Shown here: positions 43,730-52,616 of the stretch, piece after piece
Layout of the letters: every line of letters begins with the position of its first letter
Numbering within the stretch: position 1 is the first letter of the stretch
NCBI RefSeq assembly: GCF_001423965.1
Contig: NZ_LMPV01000007.1
Coordinates: forward strand, 124,001-188,000
DNA from: Exiguobacterium sp. Leaf196
Lineage (GTDB): Bacteria > Bacillota > Bacilli > Exiguobacteriales > Exiguobacteriaceae
DNA: 64,000 bases
Direction of reading: 5' to 3'
Program-made: the position numbers and the translations under genes
The notes under the pieces: model-generated
Databases searched by the model: none
Seen by the model: only the letters and a program-made list of their open reading frames with translations
Told to the model about the DNA's origin: nothing

Positions 43730-44474
43730 AGTGTTCCGTCCCCCGCTCTACTTCACGGAGGACATGCCGATCGTCAAGGAAGATGAATACGTCTTTCGTC
43801 ACGTCGTGAAACAACTGCCTGATCTAGAAGCCAATCAGATGGCAATCCATCTGTTTCAAGTCTTATCACACCGTCCACTTCATGTCATCGCCTTGTTCCA
43901 AAACACGTTGTCTCGGTCGTTCCATCTGAATGACCTCGTCGTCCTTGCTTTATCCGGTGATGAACTTGTTGCTCGTAAAGTTCTCAGTATCGAGGAGGTC
44001 CCGGTCATCCTTCCGATGGCGACGTTACCGCTCTGGTTGACGTTTGAAGAAGACGAATGTTTCGTCGACCTCGAACAGTTGACGGAGCCGCTACAACTCG
44101 TCTTCTCAAGCGAGACTCTGACGGAGCTCTTCATCGAAGACGACTCCACGGAACTCGAGCAACGGATGATCCGCCAAGTCGCTTATTCGCATCCGACACC
44201 ACCCGCAGACGGTTGGTCCCTCTTACCAGTTTCAATCATGCGCGAGCTAGATACTGTGACAGCAATCGTTCTCGTCCGTAATGCGAGCGATCAGACGCTG
44301 ACACTCGAGGCGCTAACGCTTGAACTAATGGATGACGAAACGCCAATCGCAGATGTCACCCATCCCGGACTCTCCTTACCTGCTTATAGCCAACAAGCAA
44401 TTCGTCTCCGTTTTTCCTGCACCGCCCCGCACGTCGATGCTCTCGGACTCCGCTATCTCCCACCTTCTTCATAA
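43713..44474 (+). CDS. Accessory Sec S-layer assembly protein (SLAP-type)
   Basis: A 253-residue protein with two copies of the SLAP-type beta domain (about 18-110: EANQMAIHLFQVL, ALFQNTLSRSFHL; about 160-245: PVSIMRELDTVTAIVLVRN). It fits the accessory Sec system S-layer assembly proteins found beside secA2 in Bacillus (SlaP). The ATG at 43713 has AGGAG 9 bases upstream and overlaps the secA2 end by 17 bp, so the two are coupled. No S-layer gene lies in the window. It has no signal peptide. Confidence 0.82.
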   Translation: MHTSNEVFRPPLYFTEDMPIVKEDEYVFRHVVKQLPDLEANQMAIHLFQVLSHRPLHVIALFQNTLSRSFHLNDLVVLALSGDELVARKVLSIEEVPVILPMATLPLWLTFEEDECFVDLEQLTEPLQLVFSSETLTELFIEDDSTELEQRMIRQVAYSHPTPPADGWSLLPVSIMRELDTVTAIVLVRNASDQTLTLEALTLELMDDETPIADVTHPGLSLPAYSQQAIRLRFSCTAPHVDALGLRYLPPSS

Positions 44475-44475
44475 A

Positions 44476-44510
44476 AAAACGTCTCGGCACACAAGATGCC
44501 GAGACGTTTT
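44476..44510. terminator. Bidirectional terminator, SLAP / Asp23
   Basis: A perfect 14-bp stem AAAACGTCTCGGCA / TGCCGAGACGTTTT between convergent genes. Confidence 0.88.
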
Positions 44511-44512
44511 CC

Positions 44513-44845
44513 TTATCCTTTTAAGAGTCCGATGACACGGACGTTGATTGCTTTGGGTTGGAACGCGAGCATGTTTTCCATGTCTTGCGCGATTCGTTCT
44601 TGGACTTTTCCAGCTGTCTTGATGATCGACATGCCGTATTTGATATGCACAGATAAACTGACCGTGATGTAGCCGCCGACATCTTCGACTTTTACAAGTT
44701 TGACCATCTGTTTTTCCTGTAATTTCGAATCGTCTGCTGTAAAGGCAATGCCTTCTGTTTCTTGAACGGCTACACCTGCGATGACCTCGATGACTTGTTG
44801 CGAGACGTTCACGACACCATCCGCATTATTTAAATTATATGACAT
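44513..44845 (-). CDS. Asp23/Gls24 family envelope stress protein
   Basis: A 110-residue Asp23/DUF322 protein (VVNVSQQVIEVIAGVAVQE; VEDVGGYITVSLSVHIKYG; VQERIAQDMENML). Members polymerise or anchor near the cell envelope and respond to alkaline or cell-wall stress. GGAAGG directly precedes the ATG; a GTG three codons earlier is the alternative. Stand-alone gene. Confidence 0.9.
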   Translation of the reverse strand: MSYNLNNADGVVNVSQQVIEVIAGVAVQETEGIAFTADDSKLQEKQMVKLVKVEDVGGYITVSLSVHIKYGMSIIKTAGKVQERIAQDMENMLAFQPKAINVRVIGLLKG

Positions 44846-44901
44846 ACCTTCCACGCCCTTCGTCTAGTAATCCATCTATCTAAAGTGTAATGCATTCCGC
44901 T

Positions 44902-45963
44902 TTATTTTGAAAGGTCTTCCCGCTTCTCGACGATCGGACGAATGTCGATCTCAATCAAAGGACGGAGGACACGGACGACGAGCGGGTGTATGATGATGCC
45001 AACGATTAGTAAGGCGACGCCAATCATGATCAGTAAGGCAAGCCATGCTTGCGGAACGAACGCATCCGTTACGTATTGGCGCCACGCCATGACGAAGAAG
45101 ACGTGAAGCAAGTAGACATAGAGACTGAGTTCCCCTGCTCGCGTGATGAGCGGCAAACGACGCATTGGAATTAACATCATGAAACCGAGCGAAGCCGCAA
45201 TCGATAAGAGGTAGATGACGCTATGCTTGAGTACACCAACCCACGCGTCACTATCATATTGTTCGACATATGGGAAACGATGCTTGAACGCATTTGCAAA
45301 GTCGACGATCTCTTTCGGCGTATCACGCCACGCTTCGAATAACAGGAAGCCCATGACGGCTGCGAACGTGATACCACCAATCAAACGGACGTTCATCCGT
45401 CGCTTGAAATTCTTCGGCATCTCGAAAATCCGGATGAACTCGTGCTCCGATAGATAGTTCCCGAGTAAGAAATACGGATAGAACATGATCAACTTGCGAA
45501 GTGCTAAGAAACCCGTGTTCTCAAGCTCGAACCCATATAACAAAGCGAACGCGAGACCAAACCAGACATATCCTCGCAAGCGGACGACATACGGCGTTAC
45601 GATATACCAGACGACCATAACGAACAAATACCAAAGTGCCCAGTACGGACGTAGTAGATGTGTCCCGATATTTTCTCCGGACAACAGTGGTAGTCCTTCT
45701 CCAAGTGTCGCCCAAGAACCAATTAAAATTTGCCAGACACAGTAGACGGCAAATAATTGGATGACACGTAAGTATTTATTTTCGCGGAAGAAATAACCGC
45801 TTAAGATAATGAATAATGGCATATGAAACGAGTAAATTAATAGATAGACCGTCTCGAGCAACTTTCCGTCATAATCAAACCGTAAATCCGTCAGCATGTG
45901 ACCGATGACGACGAAAATGACAAGAAAACCTTTGATATTATCAAACCAAGGATTCCGATTCAT
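44902..45963 (-). CDS. Acyltransferase family 3 membrane protein
   Basis: A 353-residue membrane protein with about ten helices. It starts with the family motif WFDNIKGFLVIFVVIGHM (catalytic His) and has SFHMPLFIILSGYFF. Such enzymes transfer acyl, usually acetyl, groups to surface polysaccharide or peptidoglycan (OatA-like). The gene is divergent from an SGNH hydrolase gene, and the 36 bp between their starts must hold both promoters. Confidence 0.88.
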   Translation of the reverse strand: MNRNPWFDNIKGFLVIFVVIGHMLTDLRFDYDGKLLETVYLLIYSFHMPLFIILSGYFFRENKYLRVIQLFAVYCVWQILIGSWATLGEGLPLLSGENIGTHLLRPYWALWYLFVMVVWYIVTPYVVRLRGYVWFGLAFALLYGFELENTGFLALRKLIMFYPYFLLGNYLSEHEFIRIFEMPKNFKRRMNVRLIGGITFAAVMGFLLFEAWRDTPKEIVDFANAFKHRFPYVEQYDSDAWVGVLKHSVIYLLSIAASLGFMMLIPMRRLPLITRAGELSLYVYLLHVFFVMAWRQYVTDAFVPQAWLALLIMIGVALLIVGIIIHPLVVRVLRPLIEIDIRPIVEKREDLSK

Positions 45964-45999
45964 GTTACACTACCCCTTATACTCCCTCGAAAGGAACGA

Positions 46000-46746
46000 A
46001 TGTTTATGAAAAAGACACTCCTGATTCTATCCATCGTCTTGAACGTCGTTCTCCTTGCATTGTTACTGGGACGTAAACCGCTCGAAACCTTCGGAAGCGT
46101 CTTACCTGCAACGAGTACGACTCCAGTCACGACATTCCAATACGATAAGAACCCGAACTATGTCCGTTTGAATAGTCTATTCCATACTTATCAATACCCA
46201 AAATCAGCGAACGCTGTCATGTTAGGTGACTCGATGACGAATTTTGCCGATTGGCGCATCTTGATGGAGGATCCGACAATCATTAATTTCGGGATTCCTG
46301 GCGATACGACAGAAGGCTTTTTGACTCGCCTCGACTTGATTCTCGAGATGAAACCAAAACGCGTCTTCTTGATGGGTGGCATCAATGACATCCGTCACTA
46401 TACGCCGATTCCACAAATTACCGAGAACATGACGACGATCGTGACGACACTTCGAAAAAATAACATCGACGTCGTCCTCCAGTCAACCGTTCCTGTGGCT
46501 CCAAAATATTCGGACTCTGTCCGAATCAATCGTGATGTCGAAGCGTTGAACCGGAACTTACAAAATCTCGCTCAATCGCTTAAAATCCCATTCGTCGACT
46601 TGAGACCTGTCTTGACGAACAAACAAGGTTATCTTCAGAATCGCTTGACGTATGATGGATTACACCTTGTCGGTGGGGGTTACCTGCGCTGGAGTGATGC
46701 CTTAAAACCTTATGCGTTGCAAGCAAACATAACAGCAAACAAATAA
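46000..46746 (+). CDS. Membrane-anchored SGNH/GDSL hydrolase
   Basis: A 248-residue esterase-type protein with an N-terminal hydrophobic anchor (about 4-22) and SGNH blocks: block I MLGDSMTNFADW (Ser), block II GIPGDTTEGFL (Gly), block III GGINDIRHY (Asn), block V DGLHLVGGGY (Asp and His). Related proteins remove or transfer O-acetyl groups on cell-surface sugars. AAAGGA precedes the ATG; an ATG two codons on is equally possible. Divergent from the acyltransferase, with which it may work. Confidence 0.87.
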   Translation: MFMKKTLLILSIVLNVVLLALLLGRKPLETFGSVLPATSTTPVTTFQYDKNPNYVRLNSLFHTYQYPKSANAVMLGDSMTNFADWRILMEDPTIINFGIPGDTTEGFLTRLDLILEMKPKRVFLMGGINDIRHYTPIPQITENMTTIVTTLRKNNIDVVLQSTVPVAPKYSDSVRINRDVEALNRNLQNLAQSLKIPFVDLRPVLTNKQGYLQNRLTYDGLHLVGGGYLRWSDALKPYALQANITANK

Positions 46747-46761
46747 GCGATGGCGCATTAA

Positions 46762-46800
46762 AAAAACGGCGCATCCCGACAATCGGGATGCGCCGTTTTT
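46762..46800. terminator. Strong terminator after the SGNH gene
   Basis: A perfect 18-bp stem with a 3-base centre (AAAAACGGCGCATCCCGA / TCGGGATGCGCCGTTTTT). It lies between convergent genes. Confidence 0.92.
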
Positions 46801-46806
46801 CGATTC

Positions 46807-46911
46807 TTAGTCTTCTTGGTTTTTAACACCCATATAAGCTGCAACGCTTGATGCTGAGAAAACAGCAACAGCAACGATTCCGACAGCGATCCAGATAACC
46901 TGATCCATCAT
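46807..46911 (-). CDS. Very small membrane protein
   Basis: A 34-residue ORF beginning MMDQVIWIAVGIVAVAVFSA, with one membrane helix and a charged tail ending KNQED. AAGGGGG lies 10 bases upstream of the first of two adjacent ATGs. It is followed closely by the strong terminator at 46762, as expected for a real gene. Longer in-frame upstream starts lack a ribosome binding site. No family is recognised. Confidence 0.55.
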   Translation of the reverse strand: MMDQVIWIAVGIVAVAVFSASSVAAYMGVKNQED

Positions 46912-47090
46912 TTCTTCATATCCCCCTTTATGTAACCGCTCACTTCTACATTTAGCGTACACGAATTTCGTCAAGAAAGAAACACATTTTCCATGTCTAA
47001 TGACTAGACGATTCGGGAAAAAGTAACTATAGTAGAAGGACAACTATAAATTGTCAGAAAATTCGATTATTTAACAAGGAGGTGTTTCTG

Positions 47091-47558
47091 ATGGCCACTT
47101 CATTGCTTACGCCGAAAGTGACGTTACGACATCGAAGTACTCTCAACTTTGGATATTGGCTTGTCATCGGATGCATAGGATGGGTGATGCTTGCCCTCGT
47201 CACGAATGTTGGTACCGTTCTTGGTCGTCTTCCCTTATATGAAAGCATTCCCCTCGCGATCCTTGTACTTGGGCTCACAGGTATCGTACTAAAAATGGCG
47301 CGTGACGAGTGGTGGATTCATTATCTTGAACGTCAGACCCAGTATTATATCGGACATGAGACCGTGACCAGTTGGTGCACGACGATCGATAGCATGTGGC
47401 TGATCCGTAAGACGATGCGTCGTGAACTTCGCCTACTTTACCGGCAGCTCGCTCAGACGAAGGCATCGGAAGAAGTGAAACAGATCCTTGCCCTTCAGCT
47501 TGTCGAGCGTGGCGTGCTCATCGTCTACTCCCGTCCAAAAAGTGATCATCCCGCTTGA
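47091..47558 (+). CDS. Membrane protein of unknown function
   Basis: A 155-residue protein with two membrane helices (about 22-45 and 52-70) followed by a basic, amphipathic cytoplasmic domain (about 80-155; RRELRLLYRQLAQTK). AAGGAGGT lies 7 bases before the ATG at 47091; an earlier GTG has no proper site. No family is recognised. Confidence 0.7.
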   Translation: MATSLLTPKVTLRHRSTLNFGYWLVIGCIGWVMLALVTNVGTVLGRLPLYESIPLAILVLGLTGIVLKMARDEWWIHYLERQTQYYIGHETVTSWCTTIDSMWLIRKTMRRELRLLYRQLAQTKASEEVKQILALQLVERGVLIVYSRPKSDHPA

Positions 47559-47567
47559 AGCGAAAAG

Positions 47568-47618
47568 AGGACTGTCCCATTACCTTCTAGAAGAGAAGCA
47601 GATGGGACAGTCCTTTTT
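47568..47618. terminator. Bidirectional terminator between convergent genes
   Basis: A 13-bp stem AGGACTGTCCCAT / ATGGGACAGTCCT with a 21-base loop, followed by TTTT on the plus strand. Confidence 0.85.
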
Positions 47619-48214
47619 TAGTGTTTTAACCAATCGGTTGCTGCTTCGATCGTCGGCATGACAAGTTGGTGTCCGTAGTTCGACCATGTGACATCGACTG
47701 ATGCACCAGCCTCCTTCAAGAGTGCTGACAACTCTTCCGTTTCCTGAGCGGGACAGATTGGATCATTACTACCGGCGCCGATGAACACACGAACGTTTGA
47801 TAAGTCCGGTAACGTCACACCGCGACGTGGTACCATCGGATGCAGTAAGATGGCTTGTTTAAATAGCGCTTCTTCAAACAACATGTTCGCTGCGATGTTG
47901 GCTCCGTTCGAATAACCGACCGGAATCAGGCGATCGAGTGCGAAGTCACGTTCCGCTGCTTGTTCCTGTAAAAATTGAATCAATCGTGCTGTCCGTAAAG
48001 CGAGATCTTCTTCATCGAAGACGCCTTCTGCGAGCCGTTTGAAGAAACGTGGCATCCCGCTTTCCGAGACTTCTCCACGGACGGACAAGTAACCGGCTTC
48101 CGGATCAAGCAGCGAAACGAGTCCAATGAGGTCTTGTTCCGTTCCGCCTGTGCCGTGTAAGAGTAAAAAGATCGGTGCATCCATTGTTTTTGGCGCTTGA
48201 TATAAATGAATCAT
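47618..48214 (-). CDS. Carboxylesterase-type hydrolase (MhqD-like)
   Basis: A 198-residue alpha/beta hydrolase with oxyanion motif LLHGTGGTEQDL, nucleophile GYSNGAN, Asp in IGAGSNDPI and His in NYGHQL. It overlaps the dioxygenase gene by 4 bp. In Bacillus such pairs (mhqO/mhqD and similar) are induced by quinones and hydroquinones under the MarR-type repressor MhqR. Quinone detoxification is therefore likely but inferred. Confidence 0.85.
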   Translation of the reverse strand: MIHLYQAPKTMDAPIFLLLHGTGGTEQDLIGLVSLLDPEAGYLSVRGEVSESGMPRFFKRLAEGVFDEEDLALRTARLIQFLQEQAAERDFALDRLIPVGYSNGANIAANMLFEEALFKQAILLHPMVPRRGVTLPDLSNVRVFIGAGSNDPICPAQETEELSALLKEAGASVDVTWSNYGHQLVMPTIEAATDWLKH

Positions 48215-49149
48215 ATGAGTCTCCCCTTCGGTACTGTAATAGGTGTTACGTGATTCGTGATCGCGGTGCGGTGCGCTTCAAATTGTTCCGGCAACTTCAA
48301 GTCTTCTCCAAGCATCTCGAAGTCTTCATCGATCGCGAACCCTGGATTGTCAGTTGCGATTTCATGGAGGATGCGTCCACGGTCATGGAAATAGATCGAC
48401 GTAAAGTAATTGCGATCTTTTACTTCAGTCGTCAGCAAACCGAACGCGTTGATCGCCTTCATCCAGTCGAGTTGTTCCTCTTGATCGGTTGCGCGCCAGG
48501 CGATGTGGTGAACGGTTCCCGTACCCGGACGACCAACCGGCATCTGACCATGGACGACATCAATGACATTTCCAAACTCCCCTTCCGCAATGTACCGGTC
48601 AACGGTCTCCGTCCGTTTACTGAGGGTGAGCCCCAATGTATCGGTCAGTAATTTGGCTGTGTCTGATGGATCTCGCGACAGTAATGTCGCTCCCGCAAAT
48701 CCTTTGATGGCGACGTCACGCGTGATACCGTCGATTTCATAGCGACTGTCTCGTCCCGCCTTGCGTTCGACGAGCTCGATTTGAAGACCATGTGGATCTT
48801 CGAACGCGATCTGTTGCTCTCCGAAACGAACTGTTTCTTCAAACGAGACGTTCTTTTGCGTCAGCCGTGCTTTCCAGAAATCCGATGCACCGACCGGAAT
48901 CGCGTAAGCTGTCGTTCCGACCTGTCCGGCACCGACCTGTCCTCTCGCCATGCCTTTAAATGGGAAGAACGTGATGATCGTTCCGGGTGCACCAGACTCG
49001 TTTCCAAAGTAAAAATGGTACGTCCCTGGATCATCGAAGTTGACCGTTTTTTTGACGAACCGTAGTCCGAGAATCGTCCCGTAAAAATCAAGATTTTCTT
49101 GAGGATCGCCGACCATTGCTGAGATGTGATGGATACCTTGCGTTTTCAT
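48211..49149 (-). CDS. Ring-cleaving dioxygenase (MhqO-like, VOC family)
   Basis: A 312-residue tandem-VOC enzyme. It starts KTQGIHHISAMVGDPQENLDFY; metal ligands are probably in IHHIS, VHHIAWRA and RGRILHEIA. AAGGAGGG is 9 bases before the ATG at 49149; a further upstream start lies in the promoter region. It is the first gene of an operon with the hydrolase and is expected to open hydroquinone or catechol rings. Confidence 0.88.
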   Translation of the reverse strand: MKTQGIHHISAMVGDPQENLDFYGTILGLRFVKKTVNFDDPGTYHFYFGNESGAPGTIITFFPFKGMARGQVGAGQVGTTAYAIPVGASDFWKARLTQKNVSFEETVRFGEQQIAFEDPHGLQIELVERKAGRDSRYEIDGITRDVAIKGFAGATLLSRDPSDTAKLLTDTLGLTLSKRTETVDRYIAEGEFGNVIDVVHGQMPVGRPGTGTVHHIAWRATDQEEQLDWMKAINAFGLLTTEVKDRNYFTSIYFHDRGRILHEIATDNPGFAIDEDFEMLGEDLKLPEQFEAHRTAITNHVTPITVPKGRLI

Positions 49150-49186
49150 AGAATAGGTCCCTCCTTCAATCGTCACTGTTAACACA

Positions 49187-49219
49187 ATAATAGTAACTAA
49201 TGAACAAAAAGTAAACTAA
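49187..49219 (-). promoter_or_regulatory. Promoter and direct repeats upstream of the dioxygenase gene
   Basis: On the minus strand TTTACT (49215-49210), a 17-base spacer and TATTAT (49192-49187). Two related repeats, TTAGTTTAC (49219-49211) and TTAGTTAC (49200-49193), overlap the -35 and spacer and could be the operator of a MarR-type repressor. Confidence 0.45.
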
Positions 49220-49328
49220 TTAGACTTGTTTCCATTTTCCCTGGAACCTTTACCCAATTTTGACCGTAGGACACTATGTAACAATGGTACACTTGTCGTG
49301 CAACAGACATCTTTATGAGGAGGTTCTT

Positions 49329-50222
49329 ATGTTAGAAATCAAACACATCACGAAGCGTTTCGGCGATTTCACTGCCGTTGATGCGTTGACGATCGAAGTG
49401 CCACGCGGACAAATCTTTGGTTTGCTTGGTGCGAACGGTGCCGGTAAGACAACGACGTTCCGGATGCTACTCGGTCTACTCCAACCGACCGAAGGTTCGA
49501 TCACATGGAATGGAGAGCGCATTCCGACTTCAAAGATTGGATATCTTCCGGAAGAACGCGGATTGTATCCGAAAGTCCGAGTCGACGAACAACTCTTATT
49601 TCTTGCTGAACTCCGCGATATGAAACGGAAGGATGCAAAACGAGCACTGACCGAATGGCTCGAGTATTTCCAAATTCCTCAATATGAAAAAATGCGTGTC
49701 GAACAACTCTCAAAAGGAAACCAACAAAAAATCCAGTTGATCTCCGCCGTCCTACATAAACCTGAACTGCTGATTTTAGATGAACCATTTAGCGGACTCG
49801 ATCCGGTCAATGCGGAACAATTAAAACGTGCCGTTAAAAAATTGACCGTCGATGGAACGACGATCGTCTTCTCAAGTCACCGAATGGATCATGTTGAAGA
49901 ACTCTGCGAGCATGTTGCGATTCTCGATCATGGTAAGCCCGTCGTCGCTGGTTATCTTCCTGATATCAAGGCGAGCTATGGGAAGACCCGTGTCCTTTTG
50001 ACGACGGATGCCCCACCACTCTTATGGGATAGCTTACCGGGTGTCCTTCAAGTTGAGTCGGACAATAATGGGCATGTCGTCCAAGTTTCTTCAAAAGAAA
50101 CCGCTGACCAACTTCTCCAACATATTGTCAGTGAAGGACATCATGTTGATCGTTTCGTCTGGGATCAATTATCCTTGCAGGATATCTTCATCGAGGAGGT
50201 CGGAAAACGTTATGAACCGTAA
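49329..50222 (+). CDS. ABC exporter ATPase (NatA-like)
   Basis: A 297-residue ABC ATPase with Walker A GANGAGKTTT, signature LSKGNQQKI, Walker B LLILDEPFSGLD and His-switch SSHRMDH. A C-terminal extension of about 70 residues follows (about 225-297). GAGGAGG is 5 bases before the ATG at 49329. It forms an operon with an ABC-2 permease and resembles NatAB or YhaQP, which export sodium or drugs; the substrate is not predictable. Confidence 0.9.
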   Translation: MLEIKHITKRFGDFTAVDALTIEVPRGQIFGLLGANGAGKTTTFRMLLGLLQPTEGSITWNGERIPTSKIGYLPEERGLYPKVRVDEQLLFLAELRDMKRKDAKRALTEWLEYFQIPQYEKMRVEQLSKGNQQKIQLISAVLHKPELLILDEPFSGLDPVNAEQLKRAVKKLTVDGTTIVFSSHRMDHVEELCEHVAILDHGKPVVAGYLPDIKASYGKTRVLLTTDAPPLLWDSLPGVLQVESDNNGHVVQVSSKETADQLLQHIVSEGHHVDRFVWDQLSLQDIFIEEVGKRYEP

Positions 50223-51411
50223 ATTCCTGACTTTATATCGCTTCAATTTATTACAGAAACTACGTGCCAAAAGCTTTTTAATCTCAACTGTTCTGATGGT
50301 CCTGTTTCTCGTAGGCTTTGGCAATATCGAACGGATTCTCGACTGGTTCTCGGGTGACGATCCGAAAGTCGCCCTCGTCAGTGAATTATCGACAGACCTT
50401 CGCCCTGCCTTGAAAAAGGCTGGTGTCACCTCAGACATCACACCGAAGGAGTATACGGTCGCAGAAGCACGTAAAGCGGTCGATCGAGGCACGTTTGACG
50501 TCGTAGCGATTGTCCAAGATTCTTATGACGTGACGCTCGTTAGTGCTAGTCCTGAATCCGAGTTACAGACACAAGTCGCGACGGTCGTCAAACAAGTCCG
50601 TGATCAAGCGGTCATCACGGATGCGAAGATTGACCCGAACGTTCTTGCGTCACTCGCTAAACCCGTTCCCGTCAAACAAGAGTTGACGTCGACAGGTGGA
50701 AAAAGTGAAGACGAACTCTTTGCCGCATCCGCGCTCGTCTATGTATTGCTGTTTTTGATGTACTTCACGATCGCGATCTACGGTGGAATGATCGTCACGG
50801 AAATCGCGAATGAAAAATCATCACGGGTCATGGAGTTGCTGATCTCTGCGGCGAGTCCGATCCAGCACATGCTCGCGAAGATTCTTTCAATCGCTACCGT
50901 CAGTCTCGTACAATTGTCGATTCTCGTCGGTGTCGGCTACTACAGTGCTCAAAGTAGCAGTTTATTTGATCAGTTATCACTCGATTCCTTAAGTGCCCGA
51001 ACAATCATTTATCTGTTCGTCTTCTTCTTGCTTGGATACTTCCTATATGCCACGTTACTTGCAGCACTCGGTTCGCTCGTCAGTCGGGTCGAGGATGCGC
51101 AGCAAGTGACGTTACCGGTCATCTTGTTAATCGTTGCTGCCTTCATGATTTCAATGTTCAGTCTGAACGCACCAACGAATCAAGCCGTCGTCGTCTTGTC
51201 ATTCGTTCCGTTCTTTACACCGATGGTCATGTTCTTGCGTGTCATGTTGACCGATGTACCGCTATGGCAAGTTTCGATTTCCCTCATTTTAATGCTGATC
51301 AGCATTTCGCTCGCCTTATTTGTCGGAACGAAATTCTACCGTGGTGGTGTTCTGTTCTACGGATCGAATCCGCTTAAACAATTACGCCGGATCTTAAGCG
51401 GACGCCGGTAA
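50212..51411 (+). CDS. ABC-2 type permease (NatB-like)
   Basis: A 399-residue permease of the NatB type. The N-terminal helix (about 19-38) is followed by an extracellular domain of about 130 residues and five further helices (from about 180), with the EIANEKSSRVMELLISAASP motif. It overlaps the ATPase stop by 11 bp. Confidence 0.88.
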   Translation: MNRKFLTLYRFNLLQKLRAKSFLISTVLMVLFLVGFGNIERILDWFSGDDPKVALVSELSTDLRPALKKAGVTSDITPKEYTVAEARKAVDRGTFDVVAIVQDSYDVTLVSASPESELQTQVATVVKQVRDQAVITDAKIDPNVLASLAKPVPVKQELTSTGGKSEDELFAASALVYVLLFLMYFTIAIYGGMIVTEIANEKSSRVMELLISAASPIQHMLAKILSIATVSLVQLSILVGVGYYSAQSSSLFDQLSLDSLSARTIIYLFVFFLLGYFLYATLLAALGSLVSRVEDAQQVTLPVILLIVAAFMISMFSLNAPTNQAVVVLSFVPFFTPMVMFLRVMLTDVPLWQVSISLILMLISISLALFVGTKFYRGGVLFYGSNPLKQLRRILSGRR

Positions 51412-51477
51412 CAGTTTACAAGACGAATCGTTTCCGCTATCGTTAGGTGAGAAAAAGCCTTTAGGAGGAACTATGTT

Positions 51478-51909
51478 ATGCGGTCTCGTTTTTGGGCAGC
51501 GATCCTTTTCACAGCTGCTGCCATGGTCTCGTCACTTGTCATGTTCACGAAATTCCCGCAAGCGAGTGCGACATGGGAACTCGTCATTGCCTACGGAGGC
51601 ATGGCGTTCGTCTCTAGCCTCTTTTGCTGGTCCTTCGTCGCGGTGCGCCGCCAGTCTTCCCGTTTATACGGTAGCTGGGTTGGTGTCTTCATCGCCGGAT
51701 TGACTGTCTTACTTGTCTGTCTCGCGCGATTCGTCTTGCGTGGTGATGTGATGATGATTTTCAAGTGGCAAGCGATGCTCGGTAGCTTAACTCTCAATTT
51801 CGGCTATGTCGGTTGGGTACTCGTCATTGCGAATGCGATCATCGGTTTCATCATCGGCCGGACACGTCAAAAGACGCGTCGTCCACGTCCGATGCCACAA
51901 CGTCAATAA
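51478..51909 (+). CDS. Four-helix membrane protein, unknown
   Basis: A 143-residue protein with four hydrophobic helices (about 5-25, 36-56, 65-85, 100-122) and a Arg/Pro-rich tail. AGGAGG is 9 bases before the ATG at 51478; an ATG five bases earlier opens a different, less likely frame. It follows the ABC exporter by 66 bp in the same direction. No family is recognised. Confidence 0.65.
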   Translation: MRSRFWAAILFTAAAMVSSLVMFTKFPQASATWELVIAYGGMAFVSSLFCWSFVAVRRQSSRLYGSWVGVFIAGLTVLLVCLARFVLRGDVMMIFKWQAMLGSLTLNFGYVGWVLVIANAIIGFIIGRTRQKTRRPRPMPQRQ

Positions 51910-51957
51910 AAAAGTCGCTGTCTTCTGAACGTCAATCAGAAGATAGCGACTTTTTTT
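51908..51957. terminator. Bidirectional terminator
   Basis: A 19-bp stem with one mismatch (AAGTCGCTGTCTTCTGA / TCAGAAGATAGCGACTT), flanked by A and T runs, between convergent genes. Confidence 0.88.
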
Positions 51958-52586
51958 CATTTTCGGTGATAACGAGAGCGGCTTTTCCGGTCGCTATAAT
52001 CCGCATAATAAGTCGAACTGGACAAAGAAATCCCGTCCGTCATACGATCGAGGTATTCATCCAGTTGCATCATCGATGGTAATTTATCCTCAAATAACTC
52101 ATACGTCTCTTCAGCTTGATCGCGTTGCAACTCTCCTGCTTCCATGACGGCTTCGACGAGCTCATGAAAGATCCGTTGCTCAGTGGCACTCATCGTCTGC
52201 TCGATCCGTTTGACATCCTCATCATACATTAAATCAAACAGACGCATTCGCTCCTCGAGCTGTTCCTCGACCCACGTTCCGTCTTGTCCGAGCGTCTGTT
52301 CATAAGCAAGCTTCATCTCTTCGAGCGGTGTGTTCTGTTGCATGATGAACTTTAACGACTCTCCCGTCCAGATATGCCGTGCCAAATAACTGGCATCGAT
52401 GTTCAAGACGTCCGCTAATGCTTCGATGTAGGGTTTAGTTGGATAGACTTCGCTGAGTTCCGTCCGACGGATGAAATACGGTGCGACACCGAGGCGGTCA
52501 GCCAATTGTTCGATCGTAATCCCGGCACGCTCTCGTAAGATACGGATCCGGTCACCGTAACCCCGATATGGTGAATGGTCTAGCAT
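51957..52586 (-). CDS. XRE-type helix-turn-helix protein
   Basis: A 209-residue regulator: HTH_XRE domain (about 10-70; IRILRERAGITIEQLADRLGV then YFIRRTELSEVYP), followed by a long acidic, helical C-terminal part (about 75-190). AAGGGAGGG precedes the ATG. It lies 30 bp after the second Bce-type permease gene in the same direction, so it may be the last gene of that operon. Its target is unknown. Confidence 0.82.
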   Translation of the reverse strand: MLDHSPYRGYGDRIRILRERAGITIEQLADRLGVAPYFIRRTELSEVYPTKPYIEALADVLNIDASYLARHIWTGESLKFIMQQNTPLEEMKLAYEQTLGQDGTWVEEQLEERMRLFDLMYDEDVKRIEQTMSATEQRIFHELVEAVMEAGELQRDQAEETYELFEDKLPSMMQLDEYLDRMTDGISLSSSTYYADYSDRKSRSRYHRK

Positions 52587-52616
52587 ACGATTCCCTCCCT
52601 TGTTCCTATGGTATCA

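Noticed and set aside
43488-43814. Minus-strand ORF opposite the secA2/SLAP junction
   Set aside because: A shadow of two strong plus-strand genes.
51473-51703. 76-residue ORF starting 5 bases before the four-helix protein
   Set aside because: The ribosome binding site is too close to this ATG, and the other frame gives a regular membrane protein.
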